DNA of 36,147 nt, from positions 1-36,147 of the IMG/VR virus record IMGVR_UViG_3300035682_000098, one strand, 5' to 3'. Within the stretch, counting starts at the first letter, position 1, and each line of letters opens with the position of its first letter. The notes below the pieces were generated by a model, which made no database searches, had not been told where the DNA came from, and saw nothing but the letters and a program-made list of their open reading frames with translations. Position numbers and translations under genes: made by a program. Positions 13,761 through 20,755 of the stretch are shown here, in pieces. This DNA is from a virus.

Positions 13761-14210
13761 TTAAACTTTTGCCACCGAACGGATAAGTCTTTTATTTTGT
13801 GAAATTTTAATCCAATCATATTTATTTTTGAATTTGTAAATGTATTGCTTGTAAGTTTTTTCATCTTTCAAAAATTTCTCAACTGACTGAAATCCTATTT
13901 GAGAAAAATCAACATCAAAATAATAGTGTCCGCCTCTTTCGGTTTTCCACCACCACATAATCCAAAACATTTTATTCTTTTGTAACGCTTCAATTATATC
14001 TTCATTTCCACTCCATCCGCCAGTATGTAATTCAAGCATTAAAACTGGTCTTTCTTTATGTATATGGTCAAATCCCCAATTTTCAATAAAGTAGTTTTTG
14101 TATTCCCACATATCTCTTAATTTTTCAATTAAATTATGAGCATCTTTTACATCCCAATTTTGGATTTCTTTCAATTCTTTTTCTATGTGATATTCGCTAT
14201 TATAAGCCAT
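13761..14210 (-). CDS. Hypothetical protein, 149 aa
   Basis: An aromatic-rich soluble protein with a striking central segment LELHTGGWSGNEDIIEALQK followed by FWIMWWWKTERGGHYYFDVD (about 57-100). I recognise the GGWSGNE...GGHYYF pattern only as that of an uncharacterised family. The N-terminus is helical. It is the first gene of the accessory block, nine bases after the 87-aa gene, and is followed by an attC-like palindrome. Confidence 0.68.
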   Translation of the reverse strand: MAYNSEYHIEKELKEIQNWDVKDAHNLIEKLRDMWEYKNYFIENWGFDHIHKERPVLMLELHTGGWSGNEDIIEALQKNKMFWIMWWWKTERGGHYYFDVDFSQIGFQSVEKFLKDEKTYKQYIYKFKNKYDWIKISQNKRLIRSVAKV

Positions 14211-14219
14211 CGTAAAAGT

Positions 14220-14483
14220 TTAAAATAAATCAGGGTTAGATTCTAACTGGTCCTCCACTAATCGTTCAACTTCTTTTAATGTCTTATGGTTGTAAATTCC
14301 CAACTCAAATCCGTTTATCTTTAATTTATTGATGGTCTTACACCAATATTCGGTTATCGTTAATTGGTTGGGGTCATCGGGATGTGTCGCAGGATTGTCA
14401 GTTTCAATTCTAAGTACATCGCAAGATACTTCAATCTTTACTCCTTCGCTTTCGCATAATGTTAGTTCTAATGTCTTTTTCAT
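14220..14483 (-). CDS. Hypothetical protein, 87 aa
   Basis: The frame is open to 14534, but the region before the ATG at 14483 carries a promoter-like AACGTATTTTG and a leader motif shared with 7781-7805, so the start MKKTLELTLCESEGVKIEVS is preferred. The protein is acidic with strand-rich sequence (NKLKINGFELGIYNHKTLKE). No family recognised. It may be the true first gene of the operon that continues into the accessory block. Confidence 0.65.
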   Translation of the reverse strand: MKKTLELTLCESEGVKIEVSCDVLRIETDNPATHPDDPNQLTITEYWCKTINKLKINGFELGIYNHKTLKEVERLVEDQLESNPDLF

Positions 14484-14486
14484 GTT

Positions 14487-14512
14487 TTGTTTAATTGTTG
14501 GTTCAAAATACG
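14487..14512 (-). promoter_or_regulatory. Shared promoter/leader motif, copy B
   Basis: Minus-strand AACGTATTTTG and then ACAATTAAACAA, ending four bases before the 87-aa gene start. Same order and nearly the same spacing as at 7781-7805. Confidence 0.5.
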
Positions 14513-14530
14513 TTGTTCTGATTTTAATAA

Positions 14531-14568
14531 TCAAGTAGTTTGACTAATTTAAAATTAATCTAAATAAG
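14531..14568 (-). promoter_or_regulatory. Repeated operator-like element, copy 3
   Basis: Plus-strand ctaatttaaaattaatctaaata is identical over this core to copy 4 (split here as ctaatttaaaattaat plus ctaaata). It overlaps the stop of the C5-methyltransferase gene and precedes the 87-aa gene. The tatcggg flank is degenerate in this copy. Confidence 0.55.
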
Positions 14569-15913
14569 AAAATATATAAGCAATAACATCTACTGTCCAA
14601 CCGTTGCCAAGCATCTTGTATCGTTGAGAATCTGAAACGTGAGCGGTGTATCCATCTTTAACCGTCTGCAATCTTTCGCATTCTGTTGGCGTTAGTCTGC
14701 GGATGCGTGAGGTAATATTAGCAATCTTACTAATTGAATCCATATACTCACTACTACTTCCTGCTCTCCCTTGTGCAAGTGTCAGCGCATTGGCTTTGTC
14801 TGAATTTATATTTGGATTAAATTTCTTTTCTTGATTTTCATTAAGAGCTTTAACCTCCACAGCGTGACTTCTTCCATCAGTATTTAAAGCAGGGCTAATT
14901 CCATCAATATCATAAATTCTATCTTCGATTGCATTGGTGCTACCTGTTGGTGCAATTATAAATCTATCGTTATGTGGTAATTTTAATGCAGGACTTTTAT
15001 CTTTATCTATTGTTTGATTATATGTATCAAGGTGTGCAACTTCTCCATTAGTAAATATATTATTATCAACTATTTTTTGCAATCTTTTATCTTTGCTTGT
15101 AAGAACAATGTTTTGGATTATAAAATTATCATCCATTCTGCTACCTTCTTTTGTTGTTACTGCCTTTCCTTTTTTATTTCCATCAGTAGGTAAATAATTA
15201 AAACCATTTTTATTAATTTTTTGTTTTTCTGAATTTGTTTCTAAATAATTTAACATCTTCTCACTCAAAAAATACTTTTCATCAACTTCCGTTTCCAAAA
15301 TATCTTTTAATAATATTTTTTTGTCTTTTGGTTTTCTTATAATAGACATTGGATAACCAAATAATCCTGCTGGTTCTAATCCTATATTTGTCCAATAAAT
15401 ACGCTTACGATTCTGAGCAGAAACTAAAGCTGAGTTTATATGGATACCATTAACTCCAATTGCCTTACTTAATACTTTTTCCCACTTTTCGCCCATCTCA
15501 ACATTTTCAAGTAAAAAGTATTTAGGTTTGCATTCATATAGTAACCGCATAAATTCCCAAAACAAATAAGACTGCCCTTCAAATTCGTAGCCTTCTGCTT
15601 TTAATTCAAGGTAATGCTTTAAGGTTAATATCTCAGTTTCGCATTTGGTAGACATTCCTTTTCTTTTACCTGCAAATGAAAACGATTGGCAAGGACTTCC
15701 ACCTATTAATAAATCAATTTTAGGTAAACTATACCCATCCACTCCTACAACGCTCCCTAATTGAATTGTATTGGGGTAATTTGCCATAGTAACTTGGATT
15801 GCATACTTATCAATCTCTGATGCAAAATAATTATCTACTTTAATACCAGTTCTTTCAAGTGCTTGTTGTCCGCAAGACATCCCATCAAACAGGCTCAATA
15901 CATTTATTTTCAT
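14555..15913 (-). CDS. dcm: DNA C5-cytosine methyltransferase
   Basis: A 452-residue methylase with all the main motifs. Motif I is LSLFDGMSCG (6-15), motif IV GGSPCQSFSFAGKRKG with catalytic Cys75, motif VI LENV (135-138), motif VIII QNRKRIYW (167-174), motif IX RRLTPTECERLQ, and motif X GNGWTVDVIAYI at the end. The long region between VIII and IX (about 200-390) is the target-recognition part and has two similar SPAL-containing stretches. No partner endonuclease is adjacent, so defence of phage DNA against restriction is likely. It is the first gene after the large non-coding region. Confidence 0.94.
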   Translation of the reverse strand: MKINVLSLFDGMSCGQQALERTGIKVDNYFASEIDKYAIQVTMANYPNTIQLGSVVGVDGYSLPKIDLLIGGSPCQSFSFAGKRKGMSTKCETEILTLKHYLELKAEGYEFEGQSYLFWEFMRLLYECKPKYFLLENVEMGEKWEKVLSKAIGVNGIHINSALVSAQNRKRIYWTNIGLEPAGLFGYPMSIIRKPKDKKILLKDILETEVDEKYFLSEKMLNYLETNSEKQKINKNGFNYLPTDGNKKGKAVTTKEGSRMDDNFIIQNIVLTSKDKRLQKIVDNNIFTNGEVAHLDTYNQTIDKDKSPALKLPHNDRFIIAPTGSTNAIEDRIYDIDGISPALNTDGRSHAVEVKALNENQEKKFNPNINSDKANALTLAQGRAGSSSEYMDSISKIANITSRIRRLTPTECERLQTVKDGYTAHVSDSQRYKMLGNGWTVDVIAYIFSYLD

Positions 15914-15940
15914 ATTTTCAAAAGTAATATTTCAACTAAT

Positions 15941-15983
15941 ACGTTTTATCGGGTTTTCTAATTTAAAATTAATCTAAATAAGG
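15941..15983 (-). promoter_or_regulatory. Repeated operator-like element, copy 4
   Basis: Contains tatcggg and the full ctaattt...tctaaata core, 28 bases before the C5-methyltransferase start. Minus-strand TACTTTTG (a TAnnTTTG match) lies between the element and the ATG. Confidence 0.55.
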
Positions 15984-16012
15984 TTTATTGTTTTATCTAT
16001 TTATGATGCATA

Positions 16013-16195
16013 GAAGGGGTTTTATCTTGGGTAATACCTACCTGATTTTATTATCTCTAATCCTTACGCCAAATAAAACTGCTTGGGACTTCTTTTGAAG
16101 TTAGTATTATAGTCCTCACTACTTACTATTTCAGTTTCTTTTAATAGTATTGCCTTATTTATTGAATATTACCCGCCATAACCGCAAACCCCTTC
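16013..16195 (-). ncRNA. Candidate structured RNA, about 180 nt
   Basis: Nested complementary arms on the minus strand. GAAGGGGUUU (16186-16195) pairs with AAACCCCUUC (16013-16022), 10 bp perfect. GGGUAAUA (16167-16174) pairs with UAUUACCC (16029-16036), 8 bp. UUAAAAGAAACUG pairs with CAGUUUUAUUUGG deeper in, 12 of 13 positions including three G-U pairs that exist only in minus-strand RNA. A GGACU/AGUCC hairpin is at the tip. A promoter-like pair lies just upstream. The rod with internal loops is about the size of 6S RNA, but I cannot identify the class. A replication origin is the main alternative. No coding frame of note lies here. Confidence 0.45.
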
Positions 16196-16214
16196 AGAAA
16201 ACGTCTATGGACTT

Positions 16215-16247
16215 CAACAATAACTATTTATTGGTATGTATTTCAAA
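16215..16247 (-). promoter_or_regulatory. Near-consensus promoter before the structured RNA
   Basis: Minus-strand TTTG (16244-16247), 21 bases, then TATTGTTG (16215-16222), one mismatch from TAnnTTTG. The predicted start is near 16209, about 14 bases before the outer helix of the candidate RNA. Confidence 0.4.
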
Positions 16248-16298
16248 TTCGCCTCTTAGGATTATTTTTGATTTGATTAATCCGATACATCAAAGGCA

Positions 16299-16398
16299 TA
16301 AAAAAAGCCCATCTATTGGAGGTAGAGGGCTAATTTTGAGGGTTTATATTATTTGATAATATTATAAAGTCAAATTTTCACGTTACCTCCAATAACTT
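16299..16398 (-). ncRNA. Candidate small RNA, about 100 nt, with its own terminator
   Basis: Bounded by a consensus promoter (16404-16435) and an intrinsic terminator (16300-16331). Near its 5' end UAUUGGAGGUA (16384-16394) is perfectly complementary over 11 bases to UACCUCCAAUA (16314-16324), which spans the terminator loop and inner stem. The two foldings exclude each other in part, so it could act as an attenuator; since the downstream methyltransferase has separate promoter signals, a free small RNA is equally possible. No ORF of note lies inside. Confidence 0.5.
16300..16331 (-). terminator. Intrinsic terminator
   Basis: Minus-strand AGCCC+TCTA, 7-base loop, TAGA+T+GGGCT, then seven T (16300-16306). 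Nine base pairs with one bulged base. It would end the candidate small RNA and any read-through from the phosphoesterase gene. Confidence 0.78.
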
Positions 16399-16403
16399 GA
16401 TTT

Positions 16404-16435
16404 CAAAATTACAACATAGGTTTTAATTATGCAAA
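16404..16435 (-). promoter_or_regulatory. Consensus Bacteroidota promoter
   Basis: Minus-strand TTTG (16432-16435), 20 bases, then TAATTTTG (16404-16411): a perfect -33/-7 pair. There is no gene for about 490 bases downstream, which is why the transcript is likely non-coding. Confidence 0.6.
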
Positions 16436-16630
16436 TTTATTTTAAAATAAGGTGCATTTACTAATTAATGGGTGCTATTCTAATCATTGAACCCAAATAT
16501 CGGGATTAATGATGTATATTAACTACAATTTGTAAGGTTGTAATATTACTTTTTTAAAAATTAGTAAGATTCTAATATGTCTTTCTTTGAATCTATAATC
16601 ATATTTTGTCCAATTTTTTTACATAAAAAC
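16436..16630. other. Non-coding stretch downstream of the phosphoesterase gene
   Basis: About 195 AT-rich bases with no convincing frame on either strand. A plus-strand gggt...accc pair (near 16470-16494) is too short to call. Together with 15914-16435 it makes the largest intergenic region, 717 bases, and is the best place to look for a replication origin. I saw no clear array of DnaA boxes. Confidence 0.5.
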
Positions 16631-17608
16631 TTACAATAGTTTTCCTTCGTGGATTCTTTTATTCTGCACCTCAAACGAACCATCATCTTCAATCTCAACC
16701 ATACTAAACCCGTGATTCCATTTGTTGATTGGCATATATGCAGGATGTAATTCACTTAAACACCCTACACTCCAAGTAGTTGTTATCTTACCCTCTAAGT
16801 CACGTTCTGAATGTTCCGATGTCTGATGGTTATGTCCTTGCATAGCGTTTACTTTTGCTTTAAGGAATAATCCCCTTGCAATATTTACAGGACTAAATAC
16901 ACCGCCCTGAAATTCGTGTCCGTGTAAGATATTAAGGTTACCTGCTTTGATTATTCTTTTGTCAGAGATAACTTCAACATTGGCTCTTTTCTTAATTATC
17001 GCCTCCAAATTAAATTCTTCAACTCCAGTTAGTTCATTTGCCTTCATCCAAAGAAAATGATTATATCTTTCCTCGTGATTACCAAGTTTGAAATAAATAG
17101 GCACATCCCATATCTTTTTTAAAATGACAAAGAACTCCGCAAAGGCATCTAATTCTTCCCCAAAGTTTCGGGCTTTTGGGTCACGGACAAAACGACTAAG
17201 CATATGACAATCTATGGTGTCACCGTTTAAAAGAATAGCATCTACTTTTCTTCCCGATACATAATCGAAACAAGTTGATAAAGCACTTATAGAATGATAA
17301 GGGATATGAATGTCACTTAAAACTAAAAGATTGTGACATTTTAATTCAAATGGGCTATAATCGCATTCAAAGGATTCAGGTAGGTTGTAAGGATTCAAAG
17401 GTTTAGCATCCATAAATAATGATTTATCTTTTTGTATTTCTTTTCCTGATTGTCCTAATAATTTTCTGATGTTTGACCTTACATTTTCTTCATTGGTGTA
17501 TAATAATGGATTTTCCTTATAAAACATTCGTGCTAATTTCTTATTAGGATAATTAGGGTATAATTTGATAAATTCTCTTAGCTGTTTTGTTTTTTCTAAT
17601 TCTTGCAT
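16631..17608 (-). CDS. Calcineurin-like metallophosphoesterase
   Basis: A 325-residue phosphoesterase with two metal ions. The family motifs are in order: LSDIHIP (Asp99, His101), NGDTID (Asp130), GNHEER (Asn177, His178), LHGHEF (His229 or His231) and GHNHQ (His259, His261). The first 80 residues look like a helical, HTH-type nucleic-acid-binding region (MQELEKTKQLREFIKLYPNY). The substrate may be nucleic acid or a nucleotide. It overlaps the DUF3310 gene by 13 bases and is the last gene before the large non-coding region. Confidence 0.88.
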   Translation of the reverse strand: MQELEKTKQLREFIKLYPNYPNKKLARMFYKENPLLYTNEENVRSNIRKLLGQSGKEIQKDKSLFMDAKPLNPYNLPESFECDYSPFELKCHNLLVLSDIHIPYHSISALSTCFDYVSGRKVDAILLNGDTIDCHMLSRFVRDPKARNFGEELDAFAEFFVILKKIWDVPIYFKLGNHEERYNHFLWMKANELTGVEEFNLEAIIKKRANVEVISDKRIIKAGNLNILHGHEFQGGVFSPVNIARGLFLKAKVNAMQGHNHQTSEHSERDLEGKITTTWSVGCLSELHPAYMPINKWNHGFSMVEIEDDGSFEVQNKRIHEGKLL

Positions 17609-17805
17609 TTTAGTTTGTTAATTTCTCTTTCTAAATACCACTTTGCCTTTTCTAAATCTTCAACTATTTTATCCGATTTTTTTCCTGCCCTTGAAACATA
17701 TTTTATAACGTTACCTAAATTATAACCAAAGCCTTTATCTTCTATAAAGTCAATCACTTCTATTTTTCCATCTCTATAATGTGCCGGGTTAATTGCGTCT
17801 GTCAT
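17596..17805 (-). CDS. DUF3310 protein (T7 gp1.7-like)
   Basis: The start MTDAINPAHYRDGKIEVIDF at 17805 is chosen because upstream codons run into the T-run of a terminator. The 69-residue protein has NPAHY, GNVIKYVSRAGKK and DLEKAKWYLEREI, the DUF3310 signature shared with a T7-type nucleotide kinase. It therefore probably acts in nucleotide metabolism, though alone it lacks an obvious ATP site. It is the first gene after the lysis cassette terminator. Confidence 0.8.
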   Translation of the reverse strand: MTDAINPAHYRDGKIEVIDFIEDKGFGYNLGNVIKYVSRAGKKSDKIVEDLEKAKWYLEREINKLKCKN

Positions 17806-17811
17806 AATATT

Positions 17812-17849
17812 AAAAAAAAACACCAACTACTTCGCAGCAATGGTGTTTG
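17812..17849 (-). terminator. Intrinsic terminator of the late operon
   Basis: Minus-strand AACACCA, an inner CTGC/GTAG hairpin, TGGTGTT and then a run of T (17812-17820). It lies 27 bases after the spanin-like gene and seven before the DUF3310 start, so it separates late from early transcription. The stem overlaps the only upstream region available for a promoter of the next gene. Confidence 0.82.
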
Positions 17850-17875
17850 TACAATTAAACTTAAACATTTCAAAT

Positions 17876-18433
17876 TTACTTTATTAAACTGAAGCTAACT
17901 AATATCGCAGCTACTATTCCTGCAAACAATTTATTTCGTTTAGTATTTGCATTAATTTTGTCGTATTCGTTTAGTAATTCTATTTTCTGCTTTAACAATA
18001 TATCCGCATACCCTTTGTTTAGTTCTACTTGGTTTTTTAAGTTCCCAACTTGGGAATTGCAGGTTATTAAACTACGACTTTGTACTTTTATTAGTGTATC
18101 CTGACTTAAAATTATAGCATTTGCCTGTTCAACTACTTCAGAACATTCATTGGTAGTAACAACTGAATCTGCCCAAACTTGAACTATTTTAGTCTTGTAT
18201 ATCGTTTTAGCTGTTTTAACGTTCTTATTTAAATATTCTATACTATCATACAACTTTATGATTTGATTGCTGTATTCGCTCTCTAAATGGTCATAAATAG
18301 CATTTGAATCAGCTACTTCATTAATCACAATCGGTCTATCTTTGTATTCAGGGTTGCAACCGTATTTAAACACGAATAAAAAAAGCCCAACCGCTAAAAA
18401 TACATTTAAATAATAACTAAATTTTTCTTTCAT
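17876..18433 (-). CDS. Spanin-like (Rz-type) protein
   Basis: A 185-residue protein. An N-terminal membrane segment (YYLNVFLAVGLFLFVFKYG, about 7-25) is followed by CNPEYKD, a long periplasmic coiled coil (about 45-160) and a second hydrophobic stretch at the very C-terminus (LFAGIVAAILVSFSLIK). Position last in the lysis cassette, after the lysozyme-like gene, fits a spanin that disrupts the outer membrane. The second membrane segment suggests a single-protein spanin bridging both membranes, which is inference. Confidence 0.65.
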   Translation of the reverse strand: MKEKFSYYLNVFLAVGLFLFVFKYGCNPEYKDRPIVINEVADSNAIYDHLESEYSNQIIKLYDSIEYLNKNVKTAKTIYKTKIVQVWADSVVTTNECSEVVEQANAIILSQDTLIKVQSRSLITCNSQVGNLKNQVELNKGYADILLKQKIELLNEYDKINANTKRNKLFAGIVAAILVSFSLIK

Positions 18434-18435
18434 AA

Positions 18436-18888
18436 TTAATCTTTAACAATTCTTACTTTAATTTTATCAAGTTCGTGGTTATATGCTAACTGCTGAACTG
18501 CATTCTTGCTAAACCAAGCACCAAAATTACCACCTCTTAATTTAATCAGATGTGCAACTGTCATCATACTTGCTTCCACGCTACCAAACTTAATAAAAGT
18601 TCTTACACCTCTTTTTTTTGCTAATGCTGATGTGTTTTCGGCTTGGCTGTGTGTTCCTGTTGGTTTGTATTGCGGATTATTTTCCCAAAATTCAAACAAA
18701 GAACTCCACCCATAAGGATATATAACTTTTGCACCAACCTCCATACCTGGACTTAAAGTTTTTAAGAAGTTCCCCGACTTAAAATGTGCAGTTTCATTTC
18801 TAAATAGTTGTTCCAATCTCTTGGCGTAATTTACACCGTAAACTTCTTTAACTTTATTTAGTGCTGATTCTATTTCTTTTTCTATCAT
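18436..18888 (-). CDS. Lysozyme-like peptidoglycan hydrolase (endolysin)
   Basis: A 150-residue globular protein without a signal peptide. LEQLFRNETAHFKSGNF (about 25-41) places a Glu in a helix followed by a strand, as in lysozyme-like transglycosylases and muramidases. WSSLFEFWENNPQYKPTG and GGNFGAWFSKN further resemble that group as found in phages of Bacteroidota. With holin-like and spanin-like neighbours, the role as endolysin is likely. The exact bond cut is not readable. Confidence 0.68.
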   Translation of the reverse strand: MIEKEIESALNKVKEVYGVNYAKRLEQLFRNETAHFKSGNFLKTLSPGMEVGAKVIYPYGWSSLFEFWENNPQYKPTGTHSQAENTSALAKKRGVRTFIKFGSVEASMMTVAHLIKLRGGNFGAWFSKNAVQQLAYNHELDKIKVRIVKD

Positions 18889-18891
18889 AAA

Positions 18892-18975
18892 TTAATCAGG
18901 GTAATAATTAAAGTCATCGTAAGGTTCAATATCCGTTACCGTCTGTCCAAGTTGTGTCGGGTCTTTCTTCTTCAT
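18892..18975 (-). CDS. Tiny ORF, 27 aa
   Basis: MKKKDPTQLGQTVTDIEPYD followed by DFNYYPD. It fills the gap between the holin-like gene and the lysozyme-like gene, three bases before the latter's start. Codon composition looks like its neighbours, but length makes this weak. No function assigned. Confidence 0.35.
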   Translation of the reverse strand: MKKKDPTQLGQTVTDIEPYDDFNYYPD

Positions 18976-18978
18976 CCA

Positions 18979-19230
18979 TTACTTAGTCACGCCGAACATC
19001 TTAGACAAGGTAAACACAAACATATCTACACCCTTTAAGTAAACACCTATTTGAACTTTTAAAGTGTCTTCAATACTTGGGTCGCTTGCTATGATAAAAG
19101 TTGCTACACCCGTAATAGCAAATACTATTCTAAATGTCCATTTTGCCCAATCAGGAGTTTGGCTTACTATTGCCTTTCGGGTAAAAGGTCTTATTGCTTT
19201 ACTGCTCGTTTTTAACTGCTTTTTCAACAT
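18979..19230 (-). CDS. Holin-like small membrane protein
   Basis: An 83-residue protein (start MLKKQLKTSSKAIRPFTRKA; the frame also has an ATG at 19242). A basic N-terminus is followed by a membrane segment WTFRIVFAITGVATFIIAS and an amphipathic helix VYLKGVDMFVFTLSKMFG. Size, charge and position two genes before the endolysin are holin-like. Either this or the 58-aa protein may be the active holin. Confidence 0.6.
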   Translation of the reverse strand: MLKKQLKTSSKAIRPFTRKAIVSQTPDWAKWTFRIVFAITGVATFIIASDPSIEDTLKVQIGVYLKGVDMFVFTLSKMFGVTK

Positions 19231-19552
19231 GATATGGGTCAATTTTATTTAAAATCCAAGCAATGGCTGAACCTAAAGGATAAAGTGTTCCTTTGGCTTT
19301 GTTCATTCCTAATACATAACTTACCGTTTCATCAGGGTTTCCGCATCTGTGTCCATTTGGTTTAATCATAAAGTCATTAAATAGAAATTGACATACAGTA
19401 TTTCCTGTTTGGTCAATACTTAAAGCACACTGCCAAAAATAATAACTTAAACCTTTGTGGAAGATAGAACGAATTAATCCATAAACTAAAGAGATTGGCA
19501 TTAAAATAAAAGCCATAACACTGGCAATTATTAGTAATATTAAATTTATCAT
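19199..19552 (-). CDS. Membrane protein, conserved in Bacteroidota phages
   Basis: A 117-residue protein with an N-terminal membrane anchor (LILLIIASVMAFILMPISLV). A soluble part contains LSIDQTGNTVCQFLFNDFMI, then GHRCGNPDETVSYVLGMNKA, and a further hydrophobic stretch ends it. The DQ-x-GN...GN-DETVS pattern is one I associate with uncharacterised proteins of phages from this phylum. Its role in the lysis region is unknown. Confidence 0.7.
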   Translation of the reverse strand: MINLILLIIASVMAFILMPISLVYGLIRSIFHKGLSYYFWQCALSIDQTGNTVCQFLFNDFMIKPNGHRCGNPDETVSYVLGMNKAKGTLYPLGSAIAWILNKIDPYHVEKAVKNEQ

Positions 19553-19553
19553 A

Positions 19554-19730
19554 TTATTTCTTTAAAGTTGCTTTGTATTTTTTATATTCGTTAAGAGTTC
19601 TTCCTAATGTATATATTATTGTAGCTAACAATAAAATTGTCTGCAATAGAATATTTAGGTCAGCCGTATTTATCGTTATAAAACAAAGGACATTTGCCCC
19701 AAGTACTTTTAGGTCTTCTAATTCTATCAT
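19554..19730 (-). CDS. Small one-pass membrane protein, possible holin
   Basis: The start at 19730 overlaps the upstream stop as TAATG and gives MIELEDLKVLGANVLCFITI; the frame upstream to 19799 is a shadow of the previous gene. The 58-residue protein has one or two hydrophobic segments (VLGANVLCFITI and ILLQTILLLATIIYTLG) and a Lys-rich tail (NEYKKYKATLKK). This layout fits a small holin. Confidence 0.6.
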   Translation of the reverse strand: MIELEDLKVLGANVLCFITINTADLNILLQTILLLATIIYTLGRTLNEYKKYKATLKK

Positions 19731-19957
19731 TATTCGGTTGGTGGGAATGGTGGTGGTAAAGGTGGTGTATATTCTCCTTGTGGTAAATCTAAAACCCAAG
19801 CATATTGACTTGCTTCAACTTCTGGTGTATCTTCATCAGTAAGCATTAAATACCAAACTCCGTTAATGTCTTGAACACAATTTAAAAATTGATATTGGGT
19901 ATAATATTGACCTTGTACTTGGTCTTTTTCTTCGGGTGTTAAAATATATCCTATCAT
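19730..19957 (-). CDS. Hypothetical protein, 75 aa, proline-rich C-terminus
   Basis: A small protein (MIGYILTPEEKDQVQGQYYT, NGVWYLMLTDED) ending in YTPPLPPPFPPTE. It lies directly after the LamG-like structural gene and may be a small virion or fibre-associated protein. No family recognised. Confidence 0.7.
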   Translation of the reverse strand: MIGYILTPEEKDQVQGQYYTQYQFLNCVQDINGVWYLMLTDEDTPEVEASQYAWVLDLPQGEYTPPLPPPFPPTE

Positions 19958-20752
19958 TTATACATTTCTTGAAAGTGATGTTTGAAATGCTTGAACCGCA
20001 GTATAATAATTACCTGCTTGGGTGTCCGTTAATGAATCTCCCATATAAGCAAATGCACATTCTCTATTAGTGTAATATTCGCCACCTGCCGCAACGTGCC
20101 TTGCACCTAAATAAACTGAAAGATTAACACTTCCGAATGCTACTGTTCCTGAATAACTTGTTGAATTTCTTCTTCCTCCTATCGCTGTTGCACTTGTTCT
20201 AAATCCTTGATAAAATCCTGAAGAATTTGTATTTGTAACTGCTATATATCCTACTGCCGCAATAGTATTTGGCATTATGTAAAATGTATTACTCAAACAA
20301 ACGTGCATAAAAAAATAATTTGTAGCCAAAGCACCCATTTCAACCATATTTTGAGGACCATTATTTGTTCTTGAATAATAACCCAAACACCCACTATTTG
20401 TACTTGCGTGTGTGCTTGAATTAAAATTAGTTTCCATATATGCACTTGTACCATTTGGTGTTGCTCCCGTACTTGCAAAAGTCCAACCCGAAGTAAAACT
20501 TCCCGTAAAACTTGAACTCTTCAAATTTTGAGCACACGCTGCGGCACTTGCCCCTACCATTGGGTAAATGGCTTTCATATTTGCCCAAATACCATAGGAC
20601 TTTAAATCTAAAACAAGTTGCAATGTTGCACTTTGTTCGGTTGCATTCAATGAACCACCTGCGGCAATTACCCTATTATAAAATGCTGCATAATCTGCAT
20701 CTACACCACTTTGGATTGAACTTGCTAATATTCCGTTACTTGCTAATATCAT
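19958..20752 (-). CDS. Virion surface protein, probable receptor-binding/tail-tip component
   Basis: A 264-residue Ser/Thr/Gly/Ala-rich protein. The N-terminus MILASNGILASSIQSGVDAD leads to a beta-rich core, and it ends FAYMGDSLTDTQAGNYYTAV. Such composition and the closing motif resemble concanavalin/LamG-like surface proteins of phages of this phylum. It lies between the fibre gene and the lysis cassette. Receptor binding is inferred from context. Confidence 0.6.
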   Translation of the reverse strand: MILASNGILASSIQSGVDADYAAFYNRVIAAGGSLNATEQSATLQLVLDLKSYGIWANMKAIYPMVGASAAACAQNLKSSSFTGSFTSGWTFASTGATPNGTSAYMETNFNSSTHASTNSGCLGYYSRTNNGPQNMVEMGALATNYFFMHVCLSNTFYIMPNTIAAVGYIAVTNTNSSGFYQGFRTSATAIGGRRNSTSYSGTVAFGSVNLSVYLGARHVAAGGEYYTNRECAFAYMGDSLTDTQAGNYYTAVQAFQTSLSRNV

Positions 20753-20755
20753 AAT

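Noticed and set aside
16150-16356. A 68-codon plus-strand frame starting with TTG in the large intergenic region
   Set aside because: It runs through the minus-strand terminator and both candidate RNA elements, has no start ATG, and every other gene is on the minus strand.
16561-16755. A 64-codon minus-strand frame across the end of the phosphoesterase gene
   Set aside because: It overlaps a well-supported gene in another frame for most of its length, and its unique end is only about 20 codons.
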